Assembly: GCA_900554375.1 (NCBI GenBank)
Contig: USHK01000022.1
Coordinates: 1-10,746 of the forward strand
DNA length: 10,746 bases
Reading direction: 5' to 3'
Source of the DNA: an uncultured Sutterella sp.
Lineage (GTDB): Bacteria > Pseudomonadota > Gammaproteobacteria > Burkholderiales > Burkholderiaceae_F
The notes below the pieces were generated by a model, which was not told the DNA's origin, made no database searches, and saw only the letters and a list, made by a program, of their open reading frames with translations. Positions 1 through 7,518 of the stretch are shown piece by piece; the first letter of the stretch is position 1, and every line of letters begins with the position of its first letter. A program made the translations under genes and the position numbers.

Positions 1-25
1 GCTCGGAGATGTGTATAAGAGACAG
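1..25 (+). other. Nextera (Tn5) sequencing adapter, i7/read-2 side, untrimmed
   Basis: Bases 7-25 are the 19-bp Tn5 mosaic end used in Illumina Nextera tagmentation (AGATGTGTATAAGAGACAG). The preceding GCTCGG is the 3' part of the read-2 adapter arm. This is library sequence, not genome. Genomic DNA begins at about base 26. The ends of this kind of contig should be trimmed before gene calling. Confidence 0.97.
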
Positions 26-27
26 AT

Positions 28-411
28 GTAAAACCTGCGGAGGTATTCGAGATGGAAAAACGGATGCTCGGATCAGATGTTGAGCTAGATGAACCGGGTA
101 ACGGAGACGAAGGGACCGCTCCTTCCGAGTGGCTGACAGATGAGCGAGATACGCCAGAAAATACGCTTGCACGCGGAATGTATGAAAATACAATAGAGAA
201 CCGCTTGCCTGAAGCCGTTAAAAAACTTGATGAACGTTCGAGGCGCATTATTGAGGCCCGGTGGCTGTACAACGATCAGGAAGGCGGAAAGGGCGCTACG
301 CTCGCAGAACTTGCCAGAGAGATGGGCGTTAGCCAGGAGAGAGTGAGACAGCTTGAGAAGAAGGCCTTTGCGAGCTTGAAGACTTACTTAAAAGAAGACA
401 AGGATGTTTAA
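28..411 (+). CDS. rpoH: RNA polymerase heat-shock sigma factor RpoH (sigma-32), 3' part only
   Basis: This is the C-terminal 127 residues of a sigma-32-type factor, which directs RNA polymerase core to heat-shock promoters. The frame is open from the adapter junction, and residues before the ATG at 52 (VKPAEVFE) already match RpoH just ahead of the conserved 'EMEsRML' segment. That ATG is therefore internal, not a start. An acidic variable linker follows, then '[14 protein letters not shown]' and the sigma region 4.2 helix-turn-helix '[23 protein letters not shown]', which contacts the -35 element. E. coli RpoH is 284 residues, so over half, including core-binding region 2, lies outside the window. 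The stop overlaps the trmL start, suggesting cotranscription. RpoH rather than RpoD or RpoS is chosen from the 'MEKRMLGSD' and 'LDERS..II.ARWL' segments. Any 5' thermosensor structure is not visible here. Confidence 0.93.
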   Translation, partial: VKPAEVFEMEKRMLGSDVELDEPGNGDEGTAPSEWLTDERDTPENTLARGMYENTIENRLPEAVKKLDERSRRIIEARWLYNDQEGGKGATLAELAREMGVSQERVRQLEKKAFASLKTYLKEDKDV

Positions 412-874
412 TATAGTTTTAGTGCACCCTGAGATCCCTCCAAATACGGGAAACATCATTCGCCTTTCGGCGAATACAGGCTGCAAATTGTACTTAATTG
501 AACCGTTAGGCTTTAATTTTGAGGACAAACATATGCGGCGTGCCGGTTTGGATTACTGGGAGTATGCCGACATTAAACGTTTTCCAAACTACGATGCCTT
601 TTTAGCGGCCGAACAGCCCGACCGCGGCCGCATGTTTGCCATGACAACTAAGGCGACGCAGCTGGTTCAGGAAGTTAAGTTTCAACCCGGCGATTGGTTT
701 GTATTCGGCTCCGAAGGCTCAGGACTTCCTCAGGAGATCCGGGCCCTGTTTGATCCGGCGCATATGGTTCGCCTGCCGATGCGTCCTAATAACCGTTCTT
801 TGAACTTATCAAATTCCGTGGCCATTACTGTTTACGAGGCATGGCGTCAGTGCGGATTTGAAGGCGGAATCTAA
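404..874 (+). CDS. trmL: tRNA (cytidine/uridine-34-2'-O)-methyltransferase TrmL
   Basis: This SPOUT-family enzyme methylates the 2'-OH of the wobble nucleotide of tRNA-Leu isoacceptors using S-adenosylmethionine (known for E. coli TrmL/YibK). The 156-residue length matches the usual ~157. Visible motifs are '[10 protein letters not shown]' near residues 12-21, 'FGSEGSGLP' at 101-109, and the trefoil-knot SAM-binding segment '[17 protein letters not shown]' at 124-140. The start ATG lies inside the last codons of rpoH (8-base overlap in another frame), so translation is probably coupled to rpoH. AAGG directly precedes the ATG and a GAAGA purine run lies a little farther upstream, so its own ribosome site is modest. 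In E. coli trmL follows cysE; joining to rpoH is a different arrangement. A hairpin terminator follows within 25 bases. Confidence 0.95.
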   Translation: MFNIVLVHPEIPPNTGNIIRLSANTGCKLYLIEPLGFNFEDKHMRRAGLDYWEYADIKRFPNYDAFLAAEQPDRGRMFAMTTKATQLVQEVKFQPGDWFVFGSEGSGLPQEIRALFDPAHMVRLPMRPNNRSLNLSNSVAITVYEAWRQCGFEGGI

Positions 875-895
875 TTTTCCGAACCCCTATACAGA

Positions 896-929
896 AAAGC
901 CGTCTCCATGTCGAAATGAAGACGGCTTT
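896..929. terminator. Bidirectional intrinsic terminator between trmL and secB
   Basis: A perfect 10-bp inverted repeat (AAAGCCGTCT at 896-905, AGACGGCTTT at 920-929) can extend inward by CAT/ATG (907-909 with 916-918) after one mismatch. It lies between two converging genes. On the - strand the stem is followed by TTTTCTG, the better U-tract, so it should end secB transcription. On the + strand it has only TTT for trmL. Confidence 0.8.
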
Positions 930-952
930 AAAGAAGCTAACTTGGCAGCTGA

Positions 953-1465
953 TTACTGGACGGTTTTGTCCTCAGGGGCTGCGGCAGCTTGCTGCTCCTG
1001 CATTCTCTGAGCGAAATAAGCTTCGAAATTGATTTCACCCAAGTAAACCGGCGGCATACCGGCACGAGTCAGAAGGTCGGAGACATTGCTGCGGAGGTAC
1101 GGGTAGATCGTAGAGGGGCAGGTAATGCCGAGAACCATCGTTTTATGTTCTTCCTGGAAGCCTTTCAGAAGAAAGATACCGGCTTGTTTGCATTCAACCA
1201 GAAAAACGGTTCGTTCTTCGTTGTTGATTTTGGTTTTGGCCGTGACAGTGGCGCGGACAACTACTTCATAAAGGTCCGGCTGAGCTAAAGCATGTTCGGA
1301 AACGTCGAGCTGGATGTCAACCTGAGGAGCTTCCGGAGCCAAGAAGATTTCGGGGGCATTCGGCATTTCTAGAGAAGCGTCTTTCAGGTAGATGCGCTGA
1401 ACGGCAAACTGGGGAGCTTCTTCCTGAGGTGCTGCTTCAGGAGCGGTATTTTCGTTTTCTGCCAT
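953..1465 (-). CDS. secB: Protein-export chaperone SecB
   Basis: SecB is a cytoplasmic tetrameric chaperone that keeps precursor proteins unfolded and delivers them to SecA at the Sec translocon. The 170-residue product has the full family pattern: 'QRIYLKDASLEMPNAP' near residues 23-38, 'FLVECKQAGIF' at 88-98, 'CPSTIYPYLRS' at 116-126, and 'GMPPVYLGEINFEAYF' at 136-151. Both tails are Ala/Glu/Gln-rich and add about 15 residues over E. coli SecB (155). The start is supported by AAAGGA at 1472-1477, six bases upstream. It lies 50 bases after the rhodanese-like gene and probably shares its promoter. In many proteobacteria grxC sits between the two and gpsA follows secB; neither is present here. 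Confidence 0.97.
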   Translation of the reverse strand: MAENENTAPEAAPQEEAPQFAVQRIYLKDASLEMPNAPEIFLAPEAPQVDIQLDVSEHALAQPDLYEVVVRATVTAKTKINNEERTVFLVECKQAGIFLLKGFQEEHKTMVLGITCPSTIYPYLRSNVSDLLTRAGMPPVYLGEINFEAYFAQRMQEQQAAAAPEDKTVQ

Positions 1466-1515
1466 TTTTAATCCTTTACAGATAAGTACGAGTTAGGTTG
1501 TTAATTCGATGAGCC

Positions 1516-1953
1516 TTAGGCCTTTTTCTTTTTATTGCTGCGGCGATTAATTTCCAAGCCGGTGAGCGGAAGCTTAGCTGCCTGCCATGCGACGAGGCCG
1601 CCTTCTAGAACATAGACATCGGAGAAGCCTTTGCTCTTGAATTGCTTCAGTTCCTGCTGAGCGCGTCTGCCGTTTTGTGTGACGAGGATAACAGGACGAT
1701 TTTTATCAAGCGTTTCCAGGCGAGAGACCAAATCGGCTGCCGGGATATTAACGGCTCCTGCTAAAGAGCCTTTGGAGAATTCATTCGGTGTTCTGACGTC
1801 AACGAGCTGGGCATCTTTGTCATTAACTTGGATGACGACTTCGGCAGGACTTAATCCTGAATTTTTGGATTTAGAAAGAGAAGGAAAAGCTAGAAGAATT
1901 GCCGAACCTACAAAAGTAATGATCAGCAGAATGTTTTCAGTAATGAAATCCAT
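1516..1953 (-). CDS. Membrane-anchored rhodanese-like protein without catalytic cysteine (YibN-like)
   Basis: The 145-residue product has one N-terminal membrane segment (about residues 7-26) followed by a rhodanese fold: 'DVRTPNEF' at 52-59, 'GSLAGAVNIP' at 62-71, and 'VYVLEGGLVAWQ' toward the end. The tail is very basic ('NRRSNKKKKA'). The active-site loop, normally CxxGxR, reads TQNGRR at 92-97, so the persulfide cysteine is Thr. The whole protein contains no cysteine, so classical sulfurtransferase activity is not expected. Position before secB and size match E. coli YibN (143 aa, function poorly known). The ATG at 1953 was chosen because it gives the family-like start 'MDFITENILL'. An in-frame TTG at 1995 would add 14 residues. 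Neither has a strong ribosome site. Confidence 0.85.
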   Translation of the reverse strand: MDFITENILLIITFVGSAILLAFPSLSKSKNSGLSPAEVVIQVNDKDAQLVDVRTPNEFSKGSLAGAVNIPAADLVSRLETLDKNRPVILVTQNGRRAQQELKQFKSKGFSDVYVLEGGLVAWQAAKLPLTGLEINRRSNKKKKA

Positions 1954-2019
1954 GTTTGAGAGAAACAAAAAGAGTAAACCTGGGTCCTCGGGCAACGCCT
2001 TGAGGATGCTAAAGAGGGG

Positions 2020-2048
2020 ATTATATCTAACTGAACTTTTTAATCCAA
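2020..2048 (-). promoter_or_regulatory. Sigma70-type promoter for the rhodanese–secB operon
   Basis: On the - strand TTGGAT (2048-2043) and a perfect TATAAT (2025-2020) are separated by 17 bases. Predicted transcription starts near 2013, leaving a leader of about 60 bases before the chosen ATG. Nothing else in the 215-base divergent gap to gpmA is as good on this strand. Confidence 0.65.
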
Positions 2049-2158
2049 CTAAATAATTGAATCGCTGAGAATTAGAAGAAGATTTTTTCGACTTTTGGCA
2101 TGAGCAAGAGTTTATGCGCGCTACACTGATAAAATTAACTCTTTGTCAGTACTCGCTT

Positions 2159-2163
2159 GGAAG
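2159..2163 (+). promoter_or_regulatory. Ribosome-binding site that decides the gpmA start
   Basis: GGAAG lies five bases ahead of the ATG at 2169. A longer reading from a TTG at 2157 would place this site inside the coding sequence, so 2169 is preferred. Confidence 0.75.
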
Positions 2164-2168
2164 TGACC

Positions 2169-2918
2169 ATGTACAAAATCGTTTTAATGCGCCACGGTGA
2201 AAGTCAGTGGAATCTCGAAAATCGTTTTACCGGCTGGGTCGATGTTGACTTGACGGAGAAAGGCAGAGAAGAGGCCGCTCGAGCTGGAGAAATTTTAAAG
2301 GCCGAGGGCTACGAGTTCGATCTTTGCTATACCTCCGTGCTGAAAAGAGCCATCCGTACACTTTGGATTACGCTGGACAAGCTGGACGCAATGTATCTTC
2401 CCGTCCTTCATGACTGGCGACTTAACGAGCGTCACTACGGTGCACTTCAGGGACTGAACAAAAAGGAAACCGCAGCTAACTTCGGTGATGAGCAAGTGTT
2501 GATTTGGAGACGCTCTTACGACGTACCGCCTCCTGCACTGGAAAAAGATAATCCGATGTGGCCGGGATTTGATCCGCGTTACAAACACGTTCCCGCAGAA
2601 GAGCTTCCCTTGACGGAATGTCTCGCAGATACCGTCGCCCGAGTAGTTCCTTACTGGGAAAATGAGATTGTTCCGAACATTAAAGCCGGACGCAAGATTC
2701 TAATCACCGCACACGGCAACTCTCTCCGCTCTTTGATTAAGCACTTAGACAACATTTCCGATAAGGATATCGTGGGTGTAAACGTTCCAACTGCGGTTCC
2801 TTTGGTATATGAGCTAGATGAAAATATGCATCCGATCCGCAGCTACTACCTTGGCGATCAGGACGCGATTAAGCAGAAAATGGCAGCTGTAGCAGCTCAA
2901 GGCAAAGCCGGTAAATAA
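2169..2918 (+). CDS. gpmA: 2,3-bisphosphoglycerate-dependent phosphoglycerate mutase GpmA
   Basis: This cytoplasmic enzyme interconverts 3- and 2-phosphoglycerate in glycolysis and gluconeogenesis through a phosphohistidine intermediate. From the chosen ATG the protein is 249 residues (E. coli 250). The signature 'LMRHGES' carries the phosphorylated His9. 'LKRAIRT' supplies Arg60, 'ERHYGALQG' supplies Glu87, and 'TAHGNSLRS' supplies His182, corresponding to E. coli H11, R62, E89 and H184. All catalytic residues are intact. It is first in a + strand run with envC (10-base gap) and ctpA. A weak upstream promoter candidate (TTGGCA at 2095, TACACT at 2122) has a 21-base spacer, too long to call with confidence. 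Confidence 0.97.
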   Translation: MYKIVLMRHGESQWNLENRFTGWVDVDLTEKGREEAARAGEILKAEGYEFDLCYTSVLKRAIRTLWITLDKLDAMYLPVLHDWRLNERHYGALQGLNKKETAANFGDEQVLIWRRSYDVPPPALEKDNPMWPGFDPRYKHVPAEELPLTECLADTVARVVPYWENEIVPNIKAGRKILITAHGNSLRSLIKHLDNISDKDIVGVNVPTAVPLVYELDENMHPIRSYYLGDQDAIKQKMAAVAAQGKAGK

Positions 2919-2928
2919 AACCATCCTG

Positions 2929-4305
2929 ATGCAAATTCGTTTTTCGGCAGCCACGGCGGTTTTGCTCGCTTTGGCTGCCTTTGCTTTCCAGCCTGTATCT
3001 GCGGCGGCGCCTGAGCCGCAGGGAAGGTCTGCGTCTGCCGCGAAACAAACCGCTAAGCTTCGCACGACTCCTAACCAAACGCCAAAGAAATCGGCAAAAA
3101 AAACGATCAAGAAGTCGTCTGTCGGTAAAGCAAGAAGTTCTTTTAAGGCTGTTTCTCGGCATTCAACAGCAGACAAAACGGCGATAGAGGCTAAGCGAGC
3201 GGAAACTCAGAGTCGGATCAAAGAAGTTCGTTCTTCTATCTCTCAGAAAAGTTCTGTGAAAAATAAGCTGGAAGGAGAGATGAAACTGTCGGAAGCCAAA
3301 ATCAAACAAGTCCGACAGTCTCTGCAGAAGCTGCGCCGAGAGAGAGCAAAAACCGAGCGAACGCTTAAGAGTCAGGAAAGGACCGTGCTCGGTCTGGAAA
3401 ACGAACTTTCGCACGAGCAGAAAATTTTAGAAGAGATTAATCGTCAGAGGCTTGAACTTCTGACAGAGCAAAGACAGCCTCACTGGGCTTCTTCGGATCC
3501 GAACCAGAAGGCTCGAACAAACATGATGCTGTCCCTGCTGGCAAAAAAGTCTACGGAGTCTATTCGTAGACTTGAAAAAAATCAGAATGAACTTACTCGA
3601 GCGCTGGAGCGTTCAAAGAAAACAAGCGATACTCTGCAAAAAACACTTCAGGATGAGCGTAGCGAACAAGCCCGTTTGACTAAGGAGCGCAGAGAGCGGC
3701 AAGCGACGGCGGAAAAACTCAGTCGAGAACTTGCCTCGCAGACAATGACGCTTAAGCGGCTTCAAAATGACGAAAAGCGCCTCGGAAATTTGATCGCCAC
3801 GCTACAGAGGAAAGAGACTGAAGCAGAAATGGCAGCTCAAAGAAAAGCTGTCGCAGCGCAAAAGCGCAGCAGGCAAACAAAGGCAGCCTCTGCACCGATC
3901 GTTCGGGGATCTCTCTTGACTTCAGGACCTCGTATGAATCCCGTGCCGGGTAAAGTGGTCGCACGCTTTGGTGAAAAGCGCACCGTATCCGGAAAGACAG
4001 ATCGGTGGCAGGGCACCGTTTTCAGCGTTAACAGGGATGAGGGTGTTCATGCTGTAAGGGATGGAAAGGTGGTGTTCGCAGACTATCTGAGAGGTTACGG
4101 TAACATTATTATTTTGGACCACGGTGCCGGTTACTTCACCGTTTACGGCAATAACGCTACGTTGGAGAAGGATATCGGGGACAAGGTCAAGGCCGGCGAC
4201 GTTATTTCCCGCGCCGGTAAAAATGAAGGGGCAGTTTCGGTTTTGTATTTTGAATTGCGTCACAATGGGAAACCAATTGACCCAACAGGCTGGCTTAATA
4301 TTTGA
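2929..4305 (+). CDS. envC: EnvC-like murein hydrolase activator (degenerate LytM/M23 domain)
   Basis: In E. coli EnvC is exported to the periplasm, where it is recruited to the septum and activates amidases AmiA/AmiB to split septal peptidoglycan. Here residues 1-25 form a signal peptide with cleavage near 'PVSA|AA'. Residues 30-85 are an unusual Lys/Ser/Thr-rich basic stretch. Residues ~85-310 are long charged coiled coil, and ~340-458 form the LytM domain ('GYGNIIILDHGAGYFTVYG', 'VKAGDVI', 'LYFELRHNGKPIDPTGWL'). The zinc ligands of active M23 endopeptidases are not kept: the usual H-x-H near the end reads L-Y-F. It should therefore activate amidases rather than cut peptidoglycan itself, as for E. 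coli EnvC. It sits 10 bases after gpmA and 51 bases before ctpA, a linkage common in betaproteobacteria. The ribosome site is weak. It could equally be named a generic M23-family protein. Confidence 0.88.
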   Translation: MQIRFSAATAVLLALAAFAFQPVSAAAPEPQGRSASAAKQTAKLRTTPNQTPKKSAKKTIKKSSVGKARSSFKAVSRHSTADKTAIEAKRAETQSRIKEVRSSISQKSSVKNKLEGEMKLSEAKIKQVRQSLQKLRRERAKTERTLKSQERTVLGLENELSHEQKILEEINRQRLELLTEQRQPHWASSDPNQKARTNMMLSLLAKKSTESIRRLEKNQNELTRALERSKKTSDTLQKTLQDERSEQARLTKERRERQATAEKLSRELASQTMTLKRLQNDEKRLGNLIATLQRKETEAEMAAQRKAVAAQKRSRQTKAASAPIVRGSLLTSGPRMNPVPGKVVARFGEKRTVSGKTDRWQGTVFSVNRDEGVHAVRDGKVVFADYLRGYGNIIILDHGAGYFTVYGNNATLEKDIGDKVKAGDVISRAGKNEGAVSVLYFELRHNGKPIDPTGWLNI

Positions 4306-4319
4306 TAGTCTTACAATTC

Positions 4320-4352
4320 TTTGATTTAAAGAAATAATTTAATTAAATCAAA
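4320..4352. repeat. AT-rich perfect inverted repeat just upstream of ctpA
   Basis: TTTGATTTAA (4320-4329) pairs perfectly with TTAAATCAAA (4343-4352) across a 13-base AT-rich loop. The right arm ends four bases before the ctpA ATG and covers where its ribosome site should be. No U-tract follows on the + strand, so it does not look like a normal terminator. A regulatory hairpin or operator is possible. Confidence 0.6.
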
Positions 4353-4356
4353 ACAT

Positions 4357-5850
4357 ATGAAAAATAGCGTACGCGGTCTGCTTCTTGTGACCGGCGGCAT
4401 GATTGCCGGAGCACTGATCAGCGCCTCTCTCGCAGGTCCCGAGAGGGCTGCTAGAACGGTTCTTCCTCTCGATGAAATCAGACAGTTTACGGACATCTAC
4501 GGTGCGGTAAAACAGTACTACGTTGATCCTGTCGAGGATAAAAAGCTCATGAAGGAAGCCATCTCCGGCATGCTTCAGGGGCTTGACCCGCATTCTGCCT
4601 ACCTTGATGAAAGCGCTTTTAACGAACTCCAGGAGGGTACGACCGGAGAATTCGGAGGTCTCGGACTTGAAGTCAGTTCCGATCCTTCGGGCGTAAAAGT
4701 TATCTCTCCGATTGATGACACGCCGGCGGCTCGTGCGCATATGCGTGCGGGAGATATTATTTTCAAAATTGACGGTAAAATCGTCAAGGATCTCCCGCTT
4801 AACGACTCCGTGAAGATGATGCGAGGAAAGCCCGATACTCCGATCGAGCTGACCGTACTTCGCAAAGGGTCCTCAACACCGATTACAGTCAAATTAGTGC
4901 GTGCTGTCATCAAGGTGAAGTCAGTTAAATCGAAGGCACTAGATGACAGCATCGGTTACATCCGTGTTTCTCAGTTCCAGGAAAGAACGGCCAGTGAATT
5001 GGCTAAAGCTCTGGAAGCGTTATACAAGAGCGGTAATCTGAAGAACGGTTTAGTCCTTGATCTTCGCAACGATCCGGGCGGCTTGCTCAATGCAGCGATC
5101 GGCGTGTCCGCAGCCTTCCTTCCTAAGGGAACCCTTGTTGTTTCCACAAAGGGCCAGACGGCAGACGCCAAAAAAGAATTTCTCACGACCGCTCAGGATT
5201 ATCAGGTTGTGAAGGAAGATGCGGCGATTGCTAAGTTGCCTGCCATTACCAAGACCATGCCGATTGTCGTTCTTGTGAACGGGGCAAGCGCAAGTGCTAG
5301 CGAAATCGTTGCCGGAGCTCTTCAGGACCATAAACGAGCTACGATCATGGGCACAAAGTCCTTCGGAAAAGGTTCGGTCCAGACGGTTATTCCGCTTCGA
5401 GGAGAAGCTAAAAATACGGCCATTAAGCTGACGACAGCTCGATACTTCACACCGAGCGGACGCTCAATTCAGGCTAAAGGAATTTCTCCTGATGTTGAGG
5501 TAAAGGATACGGCGGAAGGCAATTTCCTTGATCTTGATATTCGTGAGGCTGATCTGGCAAATCATTTAGAGGTGCCGGATGCCAAAGACGATAAATCCAA
5601 GGATGTGAAGAAGCCCGCTGCGGAAGCAAAGACGGACGCTTCAGGGATTAAAGAAACCGTAGAGCCGATTTCTGCCAAACCGAAGAAAGCTCCTAAATTC
5701 TATAAATATGGTGATCCTGATGACTACCAGCTGAATCAGGCGATTGCGTATCTGAAGAAAGAGGATGCCAAGAAAAAGCAGTCTCCTGTCGGCGCGCAAG
5801 AGATTCAGCTCGAAGGCGGCATTAAGATGAAAATTGAACCTGTGAAATAA
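4357..5850 (+). CDS. ctpA: S41-family carboxyl-terminal processing protease CtpA
   Basis: This is a periplasmic serine protease of the Prc/Ctp family, which trims or degrades proteins from their C-terminus and in other bacteria controls peptidoglycan hydrolases and lipoproteins. The 497-residue product starts with an export or anchor segment (residues 6-27). The PDZ domain spans about 98-180 ('GEFGGLGLEV', 'AHMRAGDIIFKIDG'). The peptidase core has 'LDLRNDPGGLL' at 234-244, the catalytic Ser313 in 'NGASASASEIVAGALQD', and Lys338 in 'GTKSFGKGSVQTV'. Their 25-residue spacing, plus Gln342, matches E. coli Prc (S452/K477/Q481). A Lys/Ala/Asp-rich low-complexity tail (about 405-450) precedes the C-terminal ~45 residues. 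No clear ribosome site is visible, and an inverted repeat abuts the start. It follows envC, so a role in cell-wall hydrolase control is plausible. Confidence 0.96.
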   Translation: MKNSVRGLLLVTGGMIAGALISASLAGPERAARTVLPLDEIRQFTDIYGAVKQYYVDPVEDKKLMKEAISGMLQGLDPHSAYLDESAFNELQEGTTGEFGGLGLEVSSDPSGVKVISPIDDTPAARAHMRAGDIIFKIDGKIVKDLPLNDSVKMMRGKPDTPIELTVLRKGSSTPITVKLVRAVIKVKSVKSKALDDSIGYIRVSQFQERTASELAKALEALYKSGNLKNGLVLDLRNDPGGLLNAAIGVSAAFLPKGTLVVSTKGQTADAKKEFLTTAQDYQVVKEDAAIAKLPAITKTMPIVVLVNGASASASEIVAGALQDHKRATIMGTKSFGKGSVQTVIPLRGEAKNTAIKLTTARYFTPSGRSIQAKGISPDVEVKDTAEGNFLDLDIREADLANHLEVPDAKDDKSKDVKKPAAEAKTDASGIKETVEPISAKPKKAPKFYKYGDPDDYQLNQAIAYLKKEDAKKKQSPVGAQEIQLEGGIKMKIEPVK

Positions 5851-5872
5851 CAGGGCTTTACTCCAAGCAGCA

Positions 5873-5903
5873 CGGCCTCGGAAATTCCGAGGCCGCGTTG
5901 TTT
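5873..5903. terminator. Hairpin terminator between converging ctpA and slmA
   Basis: CGGCCTCGG (5873-5881) pairs perfectly with CCGAGGCCG (5887-5895) around AAATT, 22 bases after the ctpA stop. On the + strand the tail is CGTTGTTT, a moderate U-tract. The - strand tail is not T-rich, so it mainly serves the gpmA–envC–ctpA side. Confidence 0.75.
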
Positions 5904-5915
5904 GAAGAGCAGAAA

Positions 5916-6515
5916 TTACTTTCCGAGGACCAGGTAAACCTGTTTCTCTGGATCCACGGCGCCGCCCGACATATCTCCCTTTGCAAACCTCAGCCAGTGA
6001 CCGAGGATAAGCGCAACCAGCATGTTGGCGCGGGTAAGGATGTCATAGTTTTCCGGAACCTCTTGTTGGGCAATTGCCAAACGGAGGGACTGCTTAAAGA
6101 CGGCCTGAAGCTGTCCGTAGAATTTATTGAGTTCGATTTGCAGGCGCCGATCTTCAGACGTCAGAGAGTCTCCGCAGAACAAGAAAACGAGTCCAGGTTC
6201 TTTGGCTTTAATATCAGTGAGCATTAAAAAGAGCCTTTTGGCTTGTTCTAAACCGGAGTATTCCGAAGAGGAAATGCTGTTGACGGCTGTCATGACATAA
6301 TTTTCTGCAAAGCCGATGATCTCCTCGTACATCTTGGTTTTGCTCGGAAAGTGGCGATAAAGAGCAGCCTCAGACACTCCAATTTCGGCGGCTAAAGACT
6401 TCGTCGTAATGTGTTTATTCTCCGACTCCGTCATCATTCGAACGAGAGTACGCAGGATCTCGAGCTTTCGGTCGGATGATTTTTTCCTAGCTTTTATTTC
6501 TGTTGACGCATCCAT
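5916..6515 (-). CDS. slmA: Nucleoid occlusion factor SlmA (TetR-type fold)
   Basis: SlmA binds specific chromosomal sites and blocks FtsZ assembly over unsegregated DNA. The 199-residue length matches E. coli SlmA (198). The N-terminal helix-turn-helix (about 36-60) reads '[29 protein letters not shown]', nearly the E. coli segment '[23 protein letters not shown]'. '[13 protein letters not shown]' and '[17 protein letters not shown]' match the E. coli 'NPGLTRILTGHAL' and 'DRLQGRINQLFERIEAQL'. The C-terminal part is less conserved. It lies 15 bases downstream of argB on the same strand, so it is probably cotranscribed; argB–slmA linkage is seen in betaproteobacteria. A generic TetR-family repressor is the alternative, but the DNA-binding segment favours SlmA. 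Confidence 0.87.
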   Translation of the reverse strand: [199 protein letters not shown]

Positions 6516-6530
6516 AAATATCTTTCGGTC

Positions 6531-7433
<903 letters not shown>

Positions 7434-7505
7434 TCAACAAAATGGGTTCAAAGTTAGTGAATGGTATCACCGTGGGAGACTAGAATGCCTTTGAAGAATA
7501 CATAT

Positions 7506-7510
7506 AGGAG
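7506..7510 (+). promoter_or_regulatory. Ribosome-binding site of the HMA protein gene
   Basis: AGGAG, eight bases before the ATG at 7519, strongly supports this short gene as real. A TAGAAT at 7481-7486 could be a -10 element, but no good -35 lies at the right distance. Confidence 0.8.
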
Positions 7511-7518
7511 TAAATCAT

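Noticed and set aside
7..25. Tn5 mosaic end, also inverted at 10698-10716, resembling terminal inverted repeats of a transposon
   Set aside because: The flanking read-1/read-2 arms and i5 index show these are engineered library adapters, not a natural element.
989..1288. 99-residue + strand open frame
   Set aside because: It lies wholly inside secB on the opposite strand; secB is conserved throughout.
2095..2127. TTGGCA and TACACT as a gpmA promoter
   Set aside because: The spacer is 21 bases, outside the normal 16-18 range for sigma70.
5898..6227. 109-residue + strand open frame after ctpA
   Set aside because: It begins in the terminator region and is antisense to slmA, which has clear family matches.
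7458..7486. Promoter for the HMA gene with TAGAAT as -10
   Set aside because: No acceptable -35 is found at 16-18 bases, and no CueR-like 19-base spacing with the expected inverted repeat is visible.
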